A DNA stretch of 64,000 nt from Echria macrotheca (Eukaryota > Ascomycota > Sordariomycetes > Sordariales > Schizotheciaceae): NCBI GenBank assembly GCA_030411725.1, contig MU839833.1, positions 372,001 to 436,000 on the forward strand, in the 5' to 3' direction. The translations under genes were made by a program, and so were the position numbers. Shown in pieces: positions 40,406 through 52,965 of this stretch; position 1 is the first letter of the stretch; each line of letters opens with the position of its first letter. The notes beneath the pieces were generated by a model that was not told where the DNA came from, searched no databases, and saw only the letters and a program-made list of their open reading frames with translations.

Positions 40406-43400
40406 ATGCCTTTCGTTCTTCAGGTTCGCGAAGTCGTGCCCTCTGGGACGGAAATCGTTTCCCGACTTCAAGGATCAACCGAGAGCCTTGCCGAGTGGGA
40501 GGTCGAGCTACGAGCCGGTTCCAAGACCCTCAGGACCAAAATCCAGGATCCTTTCCACAACTATCCTGCCGTCCTGGGGGCGTCACCCGAGGACACAATC
40601 GCCTGGTATCTGGAGAAGCACATTAGCGAGCCATATGAAAGTACGAGAGCTCAGGCAGCCGTCGAGATCCTGTCATCATACGGCCGTGATCTGGCTGCGC
40701 AGATCACAGGCTCCGGTTTGTTGCCCAGAAAGGGCGATATCCGCCTCCACATCATTTCATCTCCCTCCTTCCAAGTGTCGAGGCCTGGGGAAGCCGGAGT
40801 GTCACAGCGACTCTTTCAGCAACTGCACTGGGAAATACTAGAGGATGTCAAACTATGGCCGGCCGGGCTCCAGTTCGGCAGCGTCAGTGTCGCGCGGTCT
40901 GTCGCTCAACCTCAGCCAGAGATATCCGGACATCTGACGCTCCGGCAAGAGAGCCCACCATCAGTACCCGAGCAACGGACATTCCGAATCCTCCTTGTTG
41001 TCTCTCGGCCACGTCCCGAGAAGGATGTCGACTATCAGCTGGTTGCCAAGTGCTTGGTGGCCATCGTCAAGCACGTCAAGGAGACAAGTCCAGATGTCAA
41101 AGTCTCTCTCCGGATTCTGCGGCCGCCTACTTGGCAAGCTTTCCGCGAGCACTTGCGTGACAGTGACTACGACCTCGTCCATTTCGATATGAAGGGTGAA
41201 ATTCAAACCCGGAAAGACGGGTCCACCAGGCAGGTTTATGGCCCCACGCAACTTGGTTGAATCTGCTGACTCCGGCAGTGCCGTCCTTGAGTTCTGCAAG
41301 CCAGATCTCGGGGACCCGTTGAAGATGAAAAAGGATCTCAGGACAGCAGATGAGGTGGGCAAGGAGCTTGCCGAGGCCGGTGTGAAAACGGTTGTGCTGA
41401 ACGCATGCAACTCGGCCAGTTTTCGGAACTCATCTCCGGGATCGAATTTGGCCGAGGTGTTGCTCGGCTACGGCGTGTATTCCGTTCTTGCCATGGCTTA
41501 CAAGGTGGTGGAAGAGGCAGTGGAGGTGTTCATGAGTGCATTCTACCAGGCGCTCGTCGCGAACCGTGCCTCGGTCCTAGACGCCACGCGCATCGCTCGG
41601 TCTGCTCTGCTTCACAACCAGTCGAGGCGAGCTCGGTACATGCACACCGTCAATCTCGCCGACTACATCGTGCCGGTCCTCTATACGTCTGCTGCCGAGG
41701 CCGATCTGTCCACGGCGGAGAGTGCATCCGAGTCGAGCGGCATCACGGCCCTGTTCGAAAAGGTTGTCGGGTCTCTGAAAAAAGTGTCTCTCACTCAGGG
41801 GAGCCTGTCTAGAACCAACGTGGATCTGGCGCAGAGCTTATTGGGCAGAGATTACAACGTCCTTTCCCTCGAGGTCTTGCTGTCGGTTTCCCGCATTGTA
41901 TACCTCCACGGTCAGGGTGGCGTCGGCAAGACCGAGCTCCTCCGCTACGTTTGCGAATGGTGGCAGTCGTCAGGCTGGATCAAAGGGGCGGCTTACATCC
42001 AATTCGCTGACGAGTACGTCTATGATCTATCCGATGTTCTGGAGCGGGTCGTAGAGGATCTTGGTTTTGACCTGGATGAACCCACCGCTGAGGAGGTTGC
42101 CGACAAACTTCGGGGTGGGAAGTACCTGCTGGTATTTGACAGCGCCGACGTCTATGACACGCCTGTTATCACCGACAGATCCTCGTGTTCAGATTCCTTC
42201 CGAGATGAGCTAAAGGAGTTCATCGATTCTGCCACCGCCGGCGACTCCATGGTCATCGTGTCGTCCCGTCTCGAGACATCAAGCATATTTTCTGTTCCCA
42301 CCGAGCGACACAAATACCGGCTGGGCGGCCTCTCGGTCCTCGATTCCGTCACGCTGCTTCAGGATCTCGCCTTTGGTCCGCATGGCCAGGTCCCCGAGAT
42401 CTTCTACCGCCGGGAGAACATCGATTCGCTCCGCCGCGCTGCTATCCTGCTGGAGGGAAACCCGGCCGCCATCAAGATCATCATCCCGGAGCTGAGGAAT
42501 GTCGGGTACAGCGGCGAGAAGCTCTACTACAACATGATGTATGGCGTTTGCAAGACGGAAAACGAAAACCAGAAGGTGGAAGACATGGAACGGTTCCTTC
42601 GGACCGTCGTCGTCGCCCAGGTCGTCCATTCCTTCAACGACTTTGACAAGACGATGATCTCGGTGATGCAATTCGCGCCCTTCTGGAACATCATGCCGAA
42701 AGACCTCAACTTTTATTATTGGTTCCTGTACCTCTTTGCGTCAAAGCATTTTCAGGAAGCCAGCATTGCCAACTGGTACGTGATAGATCGGATGCGATCA
42801 TTCCCTTCTTTGGTCATTTCTAGGCTATCTCGGAAGTACAAAGCTCCTAGAACTTGGACATGGGTCGCGTTCCCCTTCAAGAGGAAAATAGCTAATCCAA
42901 TCTACCATAGGATCTCCAAAGAATTCAAGGATTTGGTGTATCGTGCGACCATGGCGAAAAAGCTGAAGGAGCACTGGCCCGAACTGGAGGAAAAGCTCAT
43001 CAAGGCTGGCATCCTGACACACGCAACCATCACCAGGAAGAACGGTGATAAGCTGCCTTGCTACCATGTGCATCCCTTATACACGCTGACGGCGAGATCT
43101 GGTCTGAAGGAGGAACAGTGGAAGGAAATGCGCTTCGCCTATGTCCGACAGGCTCTCCTCTGGGATCCCGGTTATGAGACCCTCGCCCCGGTCGACTGGA
43201 CATCCGTGGAGTGGGAGGGAGCCGGGCCGCAACACGAAGACTACTTGCACAACTGGCGCCATATCGCCGTGGCTTGGTCCGTGTCAGACGGAAACCCGAT
43301 CGAGGATGTCAAAAGAATGGGCATTAGTATGCTGGATTGCACGTACAGGCTTGTGACTGGCGCGGTATGGGACAATCCCCGTCAGTCGCGAGTCTTGATC

Positions 43401-44933
43401 CCGCATATCAGAGCGTACTTGCTTCAGTCGCATATGATTGTGGAACTCCTCCGTCCCGGCTCGGTCCCGACTTTATCAGACTTGCGCGCCATCGTCGAAT
43501 TCACTTGGTCGCTCTATCGGTTTGAGGCAGACGATGTGACTCAGTCCGCCAAATCGGCCATGGTGAAATCCGCGCTCTCGGCCGTCGACCGCTGGAAAGC
43601 CGCCAGTCCTCCTGGGGAGGCTGTCTTGCCGGCCCCACTGGAGGTTACGTGGTTTCAACTGCGTCACGCCGAGGCGCTGATCGTTGAGGATACTGGGGAT
43701 CTCCCTGGCGCGAAGGCGCTGTTCGAGCGAAACCTAATGACTGACCCGGTCACCGACGATGTGGGCATGATCAACATCATCCGGCGTTGGCATCTCCAGA
43801 GCCTCCAGCTGTGGGCAAGCAGTGTCGTGCGGTTGGATGTGCGCGAGGGACGCATCAACAGCACGGAAGCGCAGGAGCGACTGCGAGGTTTTGTCGACAT
43901 GATGGCCGGTCCCAACCAGGGCAATATGTTAACGTGGATGATGCAGCTGCTCACAGACCACGAGGCGGAGATCACCAAGTTGCGTGTCCGCGACCAGCAT
44001 GCCTACGCGTTGGAGAAGGAGCCCGAGGTCGCGGCCAAGTTTGGATCACTTGCGCAGAGCATCCTCGACGGTACCATGCTCGACGTCTTTGCCGATCATT
44101 TTCCGGCTGGTCAGACGTTTGCCGGCCTCAAGAACATCATGGCCCAGGCCCAACGTGGTGGTGATCCCTTGATGGAGAGCGTGCGTTCCGAGTTTCGCGG
44201 CCTTGAATCCGGGATCCGCATGCTCGTCGGAGATACCGAATCCGCGGCCGGCATCATGCAGCCCGAGATTGCACGTGAAGGACTGAGTTCGACGACCAGC
44301 AACGGATGGGAGAAGCTGGCAGAAGTGCACATGACTCTATACATGATGGCCGTGCTGCGGGCCAAAGTTCCCGACTACCGCAAAGGCTTAACGCACATCC
44401 AGGAGTGGTGGAAGCTTCATCGAGGCGTTGGCATTTCGAAAAGAGACCACTGCTATGGTCTGCTCAAATTCGCCGCCTGCTACAACGGCCTGGGGCAGAT
44501 TGTCGATCTTGCTAGGACCGTGATCAAGATTGCGGAAGTGGCCCGGACGCTCACACCGGCCGACTGCGTACAGGGGGAGGTTGTGGCAGCGGTCGAATAC
44601 TTGCAGTTGGAAATCGCCAAGTTCTCCAAGCTCGACGTTTTCCTGGATCCGCGGGTTGTCTTCTTCCGGTCGGACGGACTCGGAGAGCTGAGCATAAAGG
44701 AAAAGGTTATGGTGCACCAGATTGTGACGCAAGCGAAGCAGACGCAGCAAGACGAGGCGAATATGCACAAGGCATACGATGAACTGCAGCAGACGCTGCG
44801 AGAGAGCAGAGATGCTCTGCTGAAGTTCAAAGGGACACCGGAAGTGGATGATATGACGGACGACTTGATTGCAAAGATTGAGAAAAGCATTGACAAGACG
44901 CCGCGAAAGGAGACAGACTTCTGGCTGTTCTGA
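40406..44933 (+). CDS. NLR with CHAT-like N-terminus and NB-ARC, frame break in CHAT
   Basis: ATG 40406, stop at 44931-44933, roughly 1500 aa. Two overlapping frames make it up: 40406 to about 41230 and about 41196 to the end, offset by one base. The N-terminal part has FRILLVVSRPRPEKDVDY, YDLVHFDMKG and then VVLNACNSA, the layout of a CHAT protease. The Cys is present, but the catalytic His expected in HFDxHG is Lys. An NB-ARC follows, with P-loop LHGQGGVGKT, Walker B YLLVFDSAD and MVIVSSR, then a long helical C-terminal region and a charged coiled-coil end. The frame change could be a 34-nt intron (41196-41229), shorter than any other here, or a one-base insertion. Fungal NLRs of this kind sense non-self or damage and trigger cell death. 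Confidence 0.8.
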
Positions 44934-47900
44934 GTGGCCCACGTTTGTCCGATAGCCAAGAAGAAAATGGCAAGGGACTCTGGTCTCGTACCACGAGCGG
45001 ATATCGAGGACGGGTAATCGGTTTCATCATTTCGTTCTCTGAGCTTGAGTATGGTGTGCTCGCGGGAATATCTCTGTTGGTATGGCGTCTGATTTTGTGT
45101 AGATAATGGATTACGAGGAGTCTGATCGACCAGCAGTGTTAGCAGTGTTCTGGTACGAAGAGAAAGAGTTGAACAAATGGATTCATTTGACTCACAGCAA
45201 TGAGGTGCCAGTGGTTATGGAACGAGATATCCGGCTCATGACAGCGGCGATATCTCAGCGCAACTCCATCAGAATGGCAACGTCGGAAAGGTCGGCCCGG
45301 CTAGCGGACCCCTTGTTGGGAACAAGCCCTGCTGTGCTGGCAGGCAACCGCTGTCTGCGGGCCAGCTGCCCGGGGATCTGATCATCAGAACAATTGTTAC
45401 CGGAGAGCCGTTGTCACCGTGTCTTTGGTGCCGAAAATGGGCACCCAAGGGGCCAGAACAATCATTGACGGGAGCCGACCACGACATCAACTGGACTTGT
45501 CGATGTAGCCCATCCTACGAGATAGGACCACTTCATCCGGGAAACAGAAGCACGGTTGTATACGCAGGAAGTTCATTTTTGATGAGGCCATGACTGCTAT
45601 TTTCCTCTGTTGACCGACTCCTGAAGATTGACCGGGGCACCCGGACCGAGGAGGATGACACGAGTTGTTCGCCGCGCGCAAAGCCTGCCAGGAAGGAGTT
45701 GATGACAGGATACCAGGTATGTTCCCCGGTGTCGAACAGGCACCCGACAACATGGTCATCAAATCAGCGAGTTTTGATGACTCGGTGAGAGCTGAGCCAG
45801 GGGGTTCAAATAAAAGCATCTGACGATGCCAGGCCCCGACCCGACAAGCAGAAAGTGAAAGTCTAGAGAAATCGAAAGGGGGATTTGTCCTCGGGCACCA
45901 AACCCGCCGTGGATTTGTGATCCTAAAATTCCAATCCCCACCTTGTTTTGACGAAGCTTGCGAAAGGCTGCTGGATCAGATCAATACATGTAACTGATGC
46001 CTCCAGTCCCCTTGCGATGCGCCCCTGAAATTTTGGTCTCTGGGAACGCCGGGATAGACAAGGGGCTGCCGCCGGTTGAGGCAGCCGGCACCGCACTTGC
46101 GTTTCATGGAATGGAAGTTTCGTCTTTCTTCTACCCGTCAGATGTTTATACCTCGATGAATGTCCCTGTGATGCATTTTCAAGCTCACTTCAGAAACTTA
46201 AAAAGCGGTTGCGGGATGTGCTTTGATTTGGTGGGTTTGGCGAGGTGACAACCAAGCGACCTCACGCAGTACGGACAGGGATTTGCAGAATGGCCAGGCA
46301 TTCCCCCGGATCCTGCCTAGCGGTCGTCTTATATCTCTGTCTCCTTATAATAGCCTAGGGGCTCGGTTGCAGGAACCGTGGTACCTACCTCGGTACGCTC
46401 AGTCCCACAGATAGATGAGCCAAGGCCGGGAGCCGTCAGTCTGGTCGAGGCAGGCCTTTTTGGCAGGTATCCCGGCGATCATAGGCATATCGATATGGGC
46501 GATATCGCCTGGCATTGATGCGCCTATCTTGTCGCGATGGCCGCTCTATCGACTCGATGTTGTATTTGGTGGAGGTTAGACCCTCGAAAGGCAGGGGGCA
46601 TGTGAAGCTGTCAGAATGGCAAGCTTTTTAACGATGAGTCCGGCCCAGGCCGTTCCCCAGACGCTCTCCACCTCAAACCCGCCAAGAAAGCCGGTACCTT
46701 AACGATGTGGAGCACCGCCTCGCCCCGGGATCGCTTATTTATGCAACGGGAATCTAATCTCCGCCAGAATGTAGAACTGCAATTATTAGGGAGAAAGTCG
46801 GTCCTCAACGCATGCGGTCTTCACACATACATATTGCTTTGAAACCGGGAAACTGGTTGGTTTGTCGATGTCAGGAACTTGATGAATTTGAGACACTTTG
46901 TCGGCACTGCGAAACCAACCTCCTTTTCGGACTCGAAGACACCGAGTCAAGATCCTTCCATGGAAAGAAAACGCTCAGACGGCTTTTTGAAAGACCCTGC
47001 GTCTGCGTTCAACTTGCAGGTGATTTCCACTGCCCCCGACACATGCTGACCGACCGACTCGCTGAGAGCCTCGCTGGCCGCCGGCAAGCCCTTTCGCTCG
47101 AGAGGCCGGAGACGATAGCGGGGTGGCTTGCAGCCCGCATTGAGAGGCGTTGTTGGTGTTGAGGGGTTAGGGGAACCGTGCTGTCACCTTTTCTCCCGTC
47201 CTGCGTCCACCAAAACCCACAAAGGGCAGCTGGGAAAGACCAGCTTGCCCCAGCCGTGGTCGCATTGCATCGTATCAAAGGCTCACCCACCACAAGCGAG
47301 AGGTTTTGGCCGAGCCAAGTCCCTTCAAGCTTTCGCCGTCTTGTGGGTATACATATCCCCGCTTGAGCATGCCGGGTACAATGACCCAAACATTTTGCAC
47401 TCTTGGCCAAGCCCTGCGTAGAGTACGTCGAGTGAAAAAGAGAGGGAAAAAACGTAGAGATGTCACACAGGAACCGCAGGCCCAAGCACACTCGGTGGGA
47501 GGTGGGGTTGTTCTGCGGCCAGAGCACTAGTGCCAAAGGGGGCAAGGACGGCCTGGAATGGCTGGGCAAACTGGGATCAGAAGGATTCAACTGTCAAAGC
47601 TGAGCGCCCTGACGTTCTCTCCGGCAGCCAATATTTCGCGTCAATTACCACCGAACGAGGCCAAGCCAAGCCAACGCTGCGAGTTTTTTGCCCGCATCGG
47701 CCTCTTCGGATTTTGTTTCTGGTGGGCGGACATCGCTCTGCCGTTTCCCCAGACCAGCTGTGCCGCTGGACGTTGGAGGTTGGGAGCTTTGATGCGACGC
47801 CCATCCCTCGTCATCCCAACTCGGGGACAAGTGATTGACCCTCGCACGGACTCGATCGAGACGAATCTGGTCCGCCCGCAGCGAAGACGTGATGGACATG

Positions 47901-49007
47901 CCCGAATAAGGTTATTTTGTGGGCTCCCGGGGTATCTCGATTTGACCGCGGCGGGGCAGGTTCTGGGTTAGGTACCTAGGGAACTTTGCCGTCGTCTTGC
48001 TTCTGTTGGTCCCAGTGGGAATGGCCAGCTGTCTCTCTCTCCCCGCGCTTGGCAACAGCGATACGCATTCCCCAATTTCGAGCGACCGTGGATTCGGTTC
48101 CATATATTTGGCCAGTTTCGGCCCCATCATTTCTGGCGCAGAACGATCGATCATCGATGTGCTGCGTACCTGCGCAGGCTGGGTCAAGACCGGGGATTTC
48201 TTGTCGGGTGTCTGTGATGCTCGGAAGCTAAACTCGACGGGAGCGGGAAGTTACTCAGGAGAAAACCTAATCTTTGAACTGCCGAGTTGTGGAAAGCCTG
48301 AGCGCGGCGGCCGGAGGTGACGAGCTCGCGCCGCGGGCAATCACAACCCTCGGACGGCGACCGAGCGAGCGAGACATGGCGGTATGGTGTTTCTCGAAAG
48401 CCTCAGATTGAGGAAACAAGAGTCGAAAATCTTCAAGTGCATTGAGCACGGACGCGGGAAGCCCAAGCGAGCGATTCGTTGTGCTGGGGATGGCCTCGGG
48501 GCTACCACACCCTCCCGGTCTGATACGTTACGGGTAGCAGGGGAAGCCGTGCCGCCCCCCGGTCACCGGTCCCCTCCTACGGTCCAGCTGCCCACTCAGG
48601 TCGAGCTCCGCCCGGTGCGCTCGGGCTCGATGCTTGTGCGCGCTGCACCAGAGCTTGGTTCCCAGGAACCATACTTCAACAAGTGCAGGCCGATGGCCGG
48701 GGCAGGCAGAGCAGCCAGATCTCGACCCAGCCGGTGGTGGCCCCGGTCGACGATGGATCGTCGAGCGGAAGAAGAAATACTTGAGCCCGACAATCCCCAG
48801 ATCTGATCCGGCGGGTCCTTTGTGAATGACGGCGCAAACCTGGGGTTCCAGACTGGCTTTTGGAGATCGACATCCCGAGCAGACGAATCCATCGTCTCAC
48901 CCCTGGAGCTGATCGATCCTCTCAAGATCCCCTCCCCCACACAGGCGATTCGGCCTCTGTGACACGTCAACTCGTCCCATCATCACCATCCCGCCAACCC
49001 CGTCAAC
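44934..49007. other. Long intergenic region without a supported gene
   Basis: About 4.1 kb. Scattered ORFs on both strands (for instance 46812-47162 plus, 47009-47590 minus) have no domain, signal or matching exon partner. TAGGTACCTA lies at 47969. It may hold a long upstream control region of the PTH11-like gene, a non-coding RNA or decayed sequence; the sequence alone does not decide. Confidence 0.5.
47969..47978. repeat. Palindromic TAGGTACCTA motif, copy 4
   Basis: Exact decamer, extended to GTTAGGTACCTAGG, in the long intergenic region. Confidence 0.8.
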
Positions 49008-50294
49008 ATGTCGGCGACAGACGCCGCCCCGCCGCCGCCGCAGCAGTCGGCCGGCCCGTTCGGCGCCCCGTCCGGCGGCAATGGCACCAGCGCTCCTCCT
49101 CCGCCCTTCGATCCGTCCCAGATCCAGTTTCTTCCCGTTTCGGCTGAGATGGCCTACCTCTCGCGCGTCTTCATTGGCGTGACCTCGGTCCTGCTGTTTT
49201 TCTGTATCATCACCTTCGTGACGCGCATGTACCAGCGGATACGGCCAGTATGGAAAGTTGGCTGGGATGACTACTTTATCGTGTTGGGCTTCGTGAGTTT
49301 TTCCGACCTTTTGGTCTCCTGAATCTGGACTTACTCTTCCCAGTGCCTGAGTGTCATCGATTGGTCCTTCTTGATGATGCAGCAGAATCCCACCGAGGTG
49401 TTGGTCCCCATCGAACTGAGCGTATACCAGGCCAAGTATGGCTGGATTGCTATCGGCATCTGGGGTCTCTCCATGACCTGCCTCAAGGTTTCGATCGCGC
49501 TCACGCTGCTCCGAATCCAGCAGAAGTCGCTCGCCTGGCGCATCTTCCTGTTCAGCATCATCGGCCTGCAGGTCGCCTACGGCATCCTCAACGTCTTCTT
49601 CAACCTCGTCATCTCGTGCCGCCCGCTCGCCAAGGCCTGGGATTTCCGCATGACCGATGGCTACTGCGTGCCCTCGGACGTGATGCGCGCCGCCTCGAAT
49701 ACCGGATCGGGTGTCAACATCGTGACGGACGTGCTGCTCTCGCTCGCCCCGGCCGTCTTCCTGCGGAAGCTCAACCGGCCGCTCCGCGAGCGCATCTTCA
49801 TCTGCTTCCTCATGGGCCTCGGTCTCATCGCGTCGGCCTGGTCTATCGTCAAGACGGTGCTGGTGCAGAAGTTTTACGACCCCAACCTGCCCCAGGAGGA
49901 GCTCATTCCCGTCGGCATCGCCATCTCGACATACACGGTGCTCGAGCAGATGACGGGTATCCTCGCTGCCTGCATCCCGGCCATGAAGAACATCTTCCAG
50001 GCCTGCCTCGGCCGCATGGGCGTGTCGCTGTCGGACTCGCGGTCCCGCCCGGGGCGGTCGGGCTACTACGCCGGCGGCTCCAACGCGGCCAAGGGTACCG
50101 TGCCGTCGAACCCGTTCCGGTCTGCGGCCGGTACCAAGCTGGATTCGGTGGATGACGACGAGGAGAAGTGCCTGGAGATGCCCGAGATGCGCCGTGGCGC
50201 GTCGACGCCCAAGTCGAGCGGGACCGGGTCGGGATCGTTCCGCGAGGAGAACTATTCCAAGGGGCATGTGGTCACTACGGTGCATGCTGTATGA
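49008..50294 (+). CDS. PTH11-like integral membrane (rhodopsin-domain) protein
   Basis: Exons 49008-49292 and 49344-50294 (51-nt intron, donor gtgagt, phase 0) give 411 aa. A Pro/Gly/Ser-rich N-terminus without a CFEM domain precedes seven hydrophobic helices beginning with FIGVTSVLLFFCIITFVTR. The family signature WDDYFIVLG lies after helix 1, TCLKVSIALTLLRI in the middle and SCRPLAKAWDF later. The Ser/Gly-rich cytosolic tail ends VVTTVHAV. This fungal family includes Pth11-related receptors, which sense surface or host cues; many members are uncharacterised. No ligand can be inferred. Confidence 0.88.
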
Positions 50295-51516
50295 TTTAGG
50301 GGTGTGTTGTCTCTGTTGTACTAGCGAGCTATGTGTGAAAATGTCACGATTATCATAATGATCCGTCTATACCAACTATATCTAACCGTCATCTATCGAA
50401 CCAGCCCCTGGAGGGCTGTTGAATTTGGTGGTGCAATTCTGTTTACTCAGCGGACTCCAAATGCCTCAGTTGTAATCTTGACAATCTGTGTTGAGTCGGT
50501 CGAGACCAAGTTCCAGCGGAATCCGGATACGGATACGCGGTCGGGATTGTTCATCTGAGTGGAGAGATACGCTCGGACGGCGGGCGGACAGGATCACAAA
50601 AATAGTTAGGCCAAAAAAAGGAGACAATGCCAATGCTCAGAGCCTTAGACGAATGAATCACTGCAGTGTGTGGCTGGTATTGATTCGGCACCTGGCCCCC
50701 CGGGGCCCAGAGAATCAAGCCTCGCGCGTCCGATAATCGTCCACTTCTCGAGCCAGACTTTTTCTCTTTCCTTCCCCCATTTGGATGTTAGCGAGTCATG
50801 TTAACAGGGAAGAAAGCAAAAAGAAACCATCATCCAGTATTATTGCACTTTTATCACTAGATTGTACGGCACACCCTAAACTCTCCCAGCGGAATATTTC
50901 CATGAACCCACAGGCAGGCAGGCAGGCAGAGGCTTCCAAAAATTTCGACAAATCTAACTGGCTACCAAAGTTTTTCTCACACAGGGGCGGGGGGCCCAAA
51001 TCTTTACTGTAATCTTTCATGCACTCCTGCCTGCCGGCTGCTGTGATCCCATCCCAGCCCCCAATGCCTCCCGTCCTGGCAACCATCCATCAATGTGAAT
51101 CGTCCGTTGTCCGTTGAACGGAATCCATCCCATCACTGTCTCCGGTCCTTTGTCCTGCGATTGACCCCAAAATGGGTTGGTGAGGTTGGAGACAGGGACA
51201 TGGAGGGGGAGACTAGTGGTTGCGAGGTCAAGCCACAGTGCCACATTACGTTTCATTTTTCTGGGGTTGGTTGAGACCCGGACTGGGATGGAGGGATGGA
51301 AGCGATGGCGTGGGTTTACAATTACAGCCCCATCCCTGAGCACTGTGGTGGACATTCAACAACTGCAACTGAAGAAAGACTGCAATGGGGAGAAGCGTAC
51401 AGGAGCCCTAGCACTGCACGTATCTAGGAGGAAGCCAGAGGCAAGAGCTCTTTTAATAGAAGTAACCGTTAATTACCCCGGAGGAAGATTCCTGGGAAAG
51501 TACCTCATCAACCTAG
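50295..51516. other. Intergenic
   Basis: 1.2 kb between convergent genes. No supported gene; a CAGG tetranucleotide run lies at 50911. Confidence 0.5.
50911..50929. repeat. CAGG tetranucleotide repeat
   Basis: Almost five copies of CAGG in tandem. Confidence 0.8.
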
Positions 51517-52152
51517 CTAAAAGTCCTCGCCCTCACCAGCGACAACGATGGCCTCAGTGACGAACGCTGAGCCATCCTCACTCTCCTCCTCCTCCTCCTC
51601 CATCCCAACAATGATGACCGCTTCAGTGGCAAAAGCCAAGTCATCAGTCTCGAGGCTGTCGATGCCTGGCTCTTCGTTACCAGCAACAGTGCCAGCCTCC
51701 GCCTCCTCGTGCTCCTGTTCCATGTGCCCTCCACCAACTACCACCACCGCGTCCGTCGTGAACATGAAGTCGGAGCCCCCGGCGGCTCCCTCTCCGTATT
51801 CAACTTCGTCGATCTCGCAATGCGAGATTGCGTCCGGGCTGGCGTCGCCGTAGATGTTTCCAGAGGATGTGGCCTTGTTCTCGTCCTAAGTAGAACATGC
51901 GTGGTCGCTCTGGGCTTCGAAATGAATGGGCGCCAATATGTCGTTAGCGCCCTGTGCCTGAAAGCCGGTCTGGTTTCCGACTTTGCCGAGAAAGCAAAGC
52001 GGGCAGGATTTCATATCGATGGCAGTGTGCGCCATGTGTGCAGCGTGGATCTGCTCGAGATGCTGCTCGTCGGTCGAGCACAGGACGCATGACGCCGGGT
52101 CCGGGTGGTCAAAGCCACCATGTGACGTATGAAAATCGAGATAGGCGGACAT
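51517..52152 (-). CDS. Acidic protein with CxxC pairs and three FxTxAVVV repeats
   Basis: Minus strand; tentative exons 52152-51982 and 51885-51517 (96-nt intron, weak donor gtcgga, acceptor acttag, phase 0) give 179 aa. Exon 1 has CVLC and CPLC pairs with His residues between, a possible zinc site. Exon 2 carries three spaced repeats of one motif, FMFTTDAVVVVGGG, LAFATEAVIIVGME and SAFVTEAIVVAGEG, separated by Glu-rich spacers. The repeated motif supports the reading frame. If the intron is not used, exon 1 alone would code for 88 aa ending ACST. No signal peptide. I do not recognise the family. Confidence 0.5.
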
Positions 52153-52965
52153 TTTTCCCTTGTGACGGTCGGTAGCCTAGTTACCGAGCTGGTCAGTCAA
52201 TTTTTTTCCCTTTGCAAACGAGAGGCTGTTTGGGGAGGATGTAGTGGGCCTGATTGGTGCTTATTTACCTACCGTTCACGGTATGGAAGAACAGATTTTC
52301 AGCGGTGAAAGTTCAGTGTTGAAGCAGCTTGGTCGCGAAGCAAGTTGCTCAAGTCAAAAGAAGAGAGACACGAGGTAAAAAAGGAAGCACTAGAAAAACC
52401 GCAATTCTGCAGCTTTTGGGCACCCCACCATAGCTGTCCGAATTCCGTCCGAACTTTGACGGTCACAATAGTAGTACCATACTGAGAATTGAGAGCGGGG
52501 GGAAAAACGCGTCTAGGGGGTTCCACCCTTCACACGACAACAATCATGCTTGGGATGAAAAGACGAAGGCGGTTGGGCTCCGATACCCGTGTCATGTCGC
52601 AAGATGACAGCCAGCCAGCCAAGATCCATTGTGTCGAGTGGTGGACCGAATTATGGTCATTCATTTTTACCTTTGATAAAGTTGTCGTTGTTTATAAATA
52701 TGATATTATTAGTAAATCCTCCTCCTGGTGCCCTTGTCCTTGCCCCAGCTCTGTTACCTGTGTCAGCGTTATGGAGAATGGTTTTATGTCTGGATACCGC
52801 GACGTCTTTTTAACAGTAAGCATTCTCGAGTAAGACAACTCAAAGAGCTTGAAAAGTTACCTTCCCAGCTGGCCGTCACCATACCTGTCGTCCTCTCAAG
52901 CTCTCTTGTCTTGTCGAGCCCTTTCATTCCCGTATTGCATTCTTCTTAGAGCTGCCTTATTTCAT
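52153..52965. other. Intergenic
   Basis: Upstream region of the acidic repeat protein and downstream of the decayed ORF. No gene seen on either strand. Confidence 0.5.

Noticed and set aside
46812..47162. Plus-strand ORF of 116 aa with several Cys residues
   Set aside because: No signal peptide, domain or exon partner; its Cys content has no family pattern and a second ORF overlaps on the other strand.
47009..47590. Minus-strand ORF of 193 aa in the long gap
   Set aside because: Irregular composition and no recognisable motif; most likely a chance open frame in GC-rich DNA.
48897..50285. Minus-strand ORF of 462 aa
   Set aside because: Opposite the PTH11-like gene and rich in His, Arg, Glu and Asp; a reverse-frame shadow.
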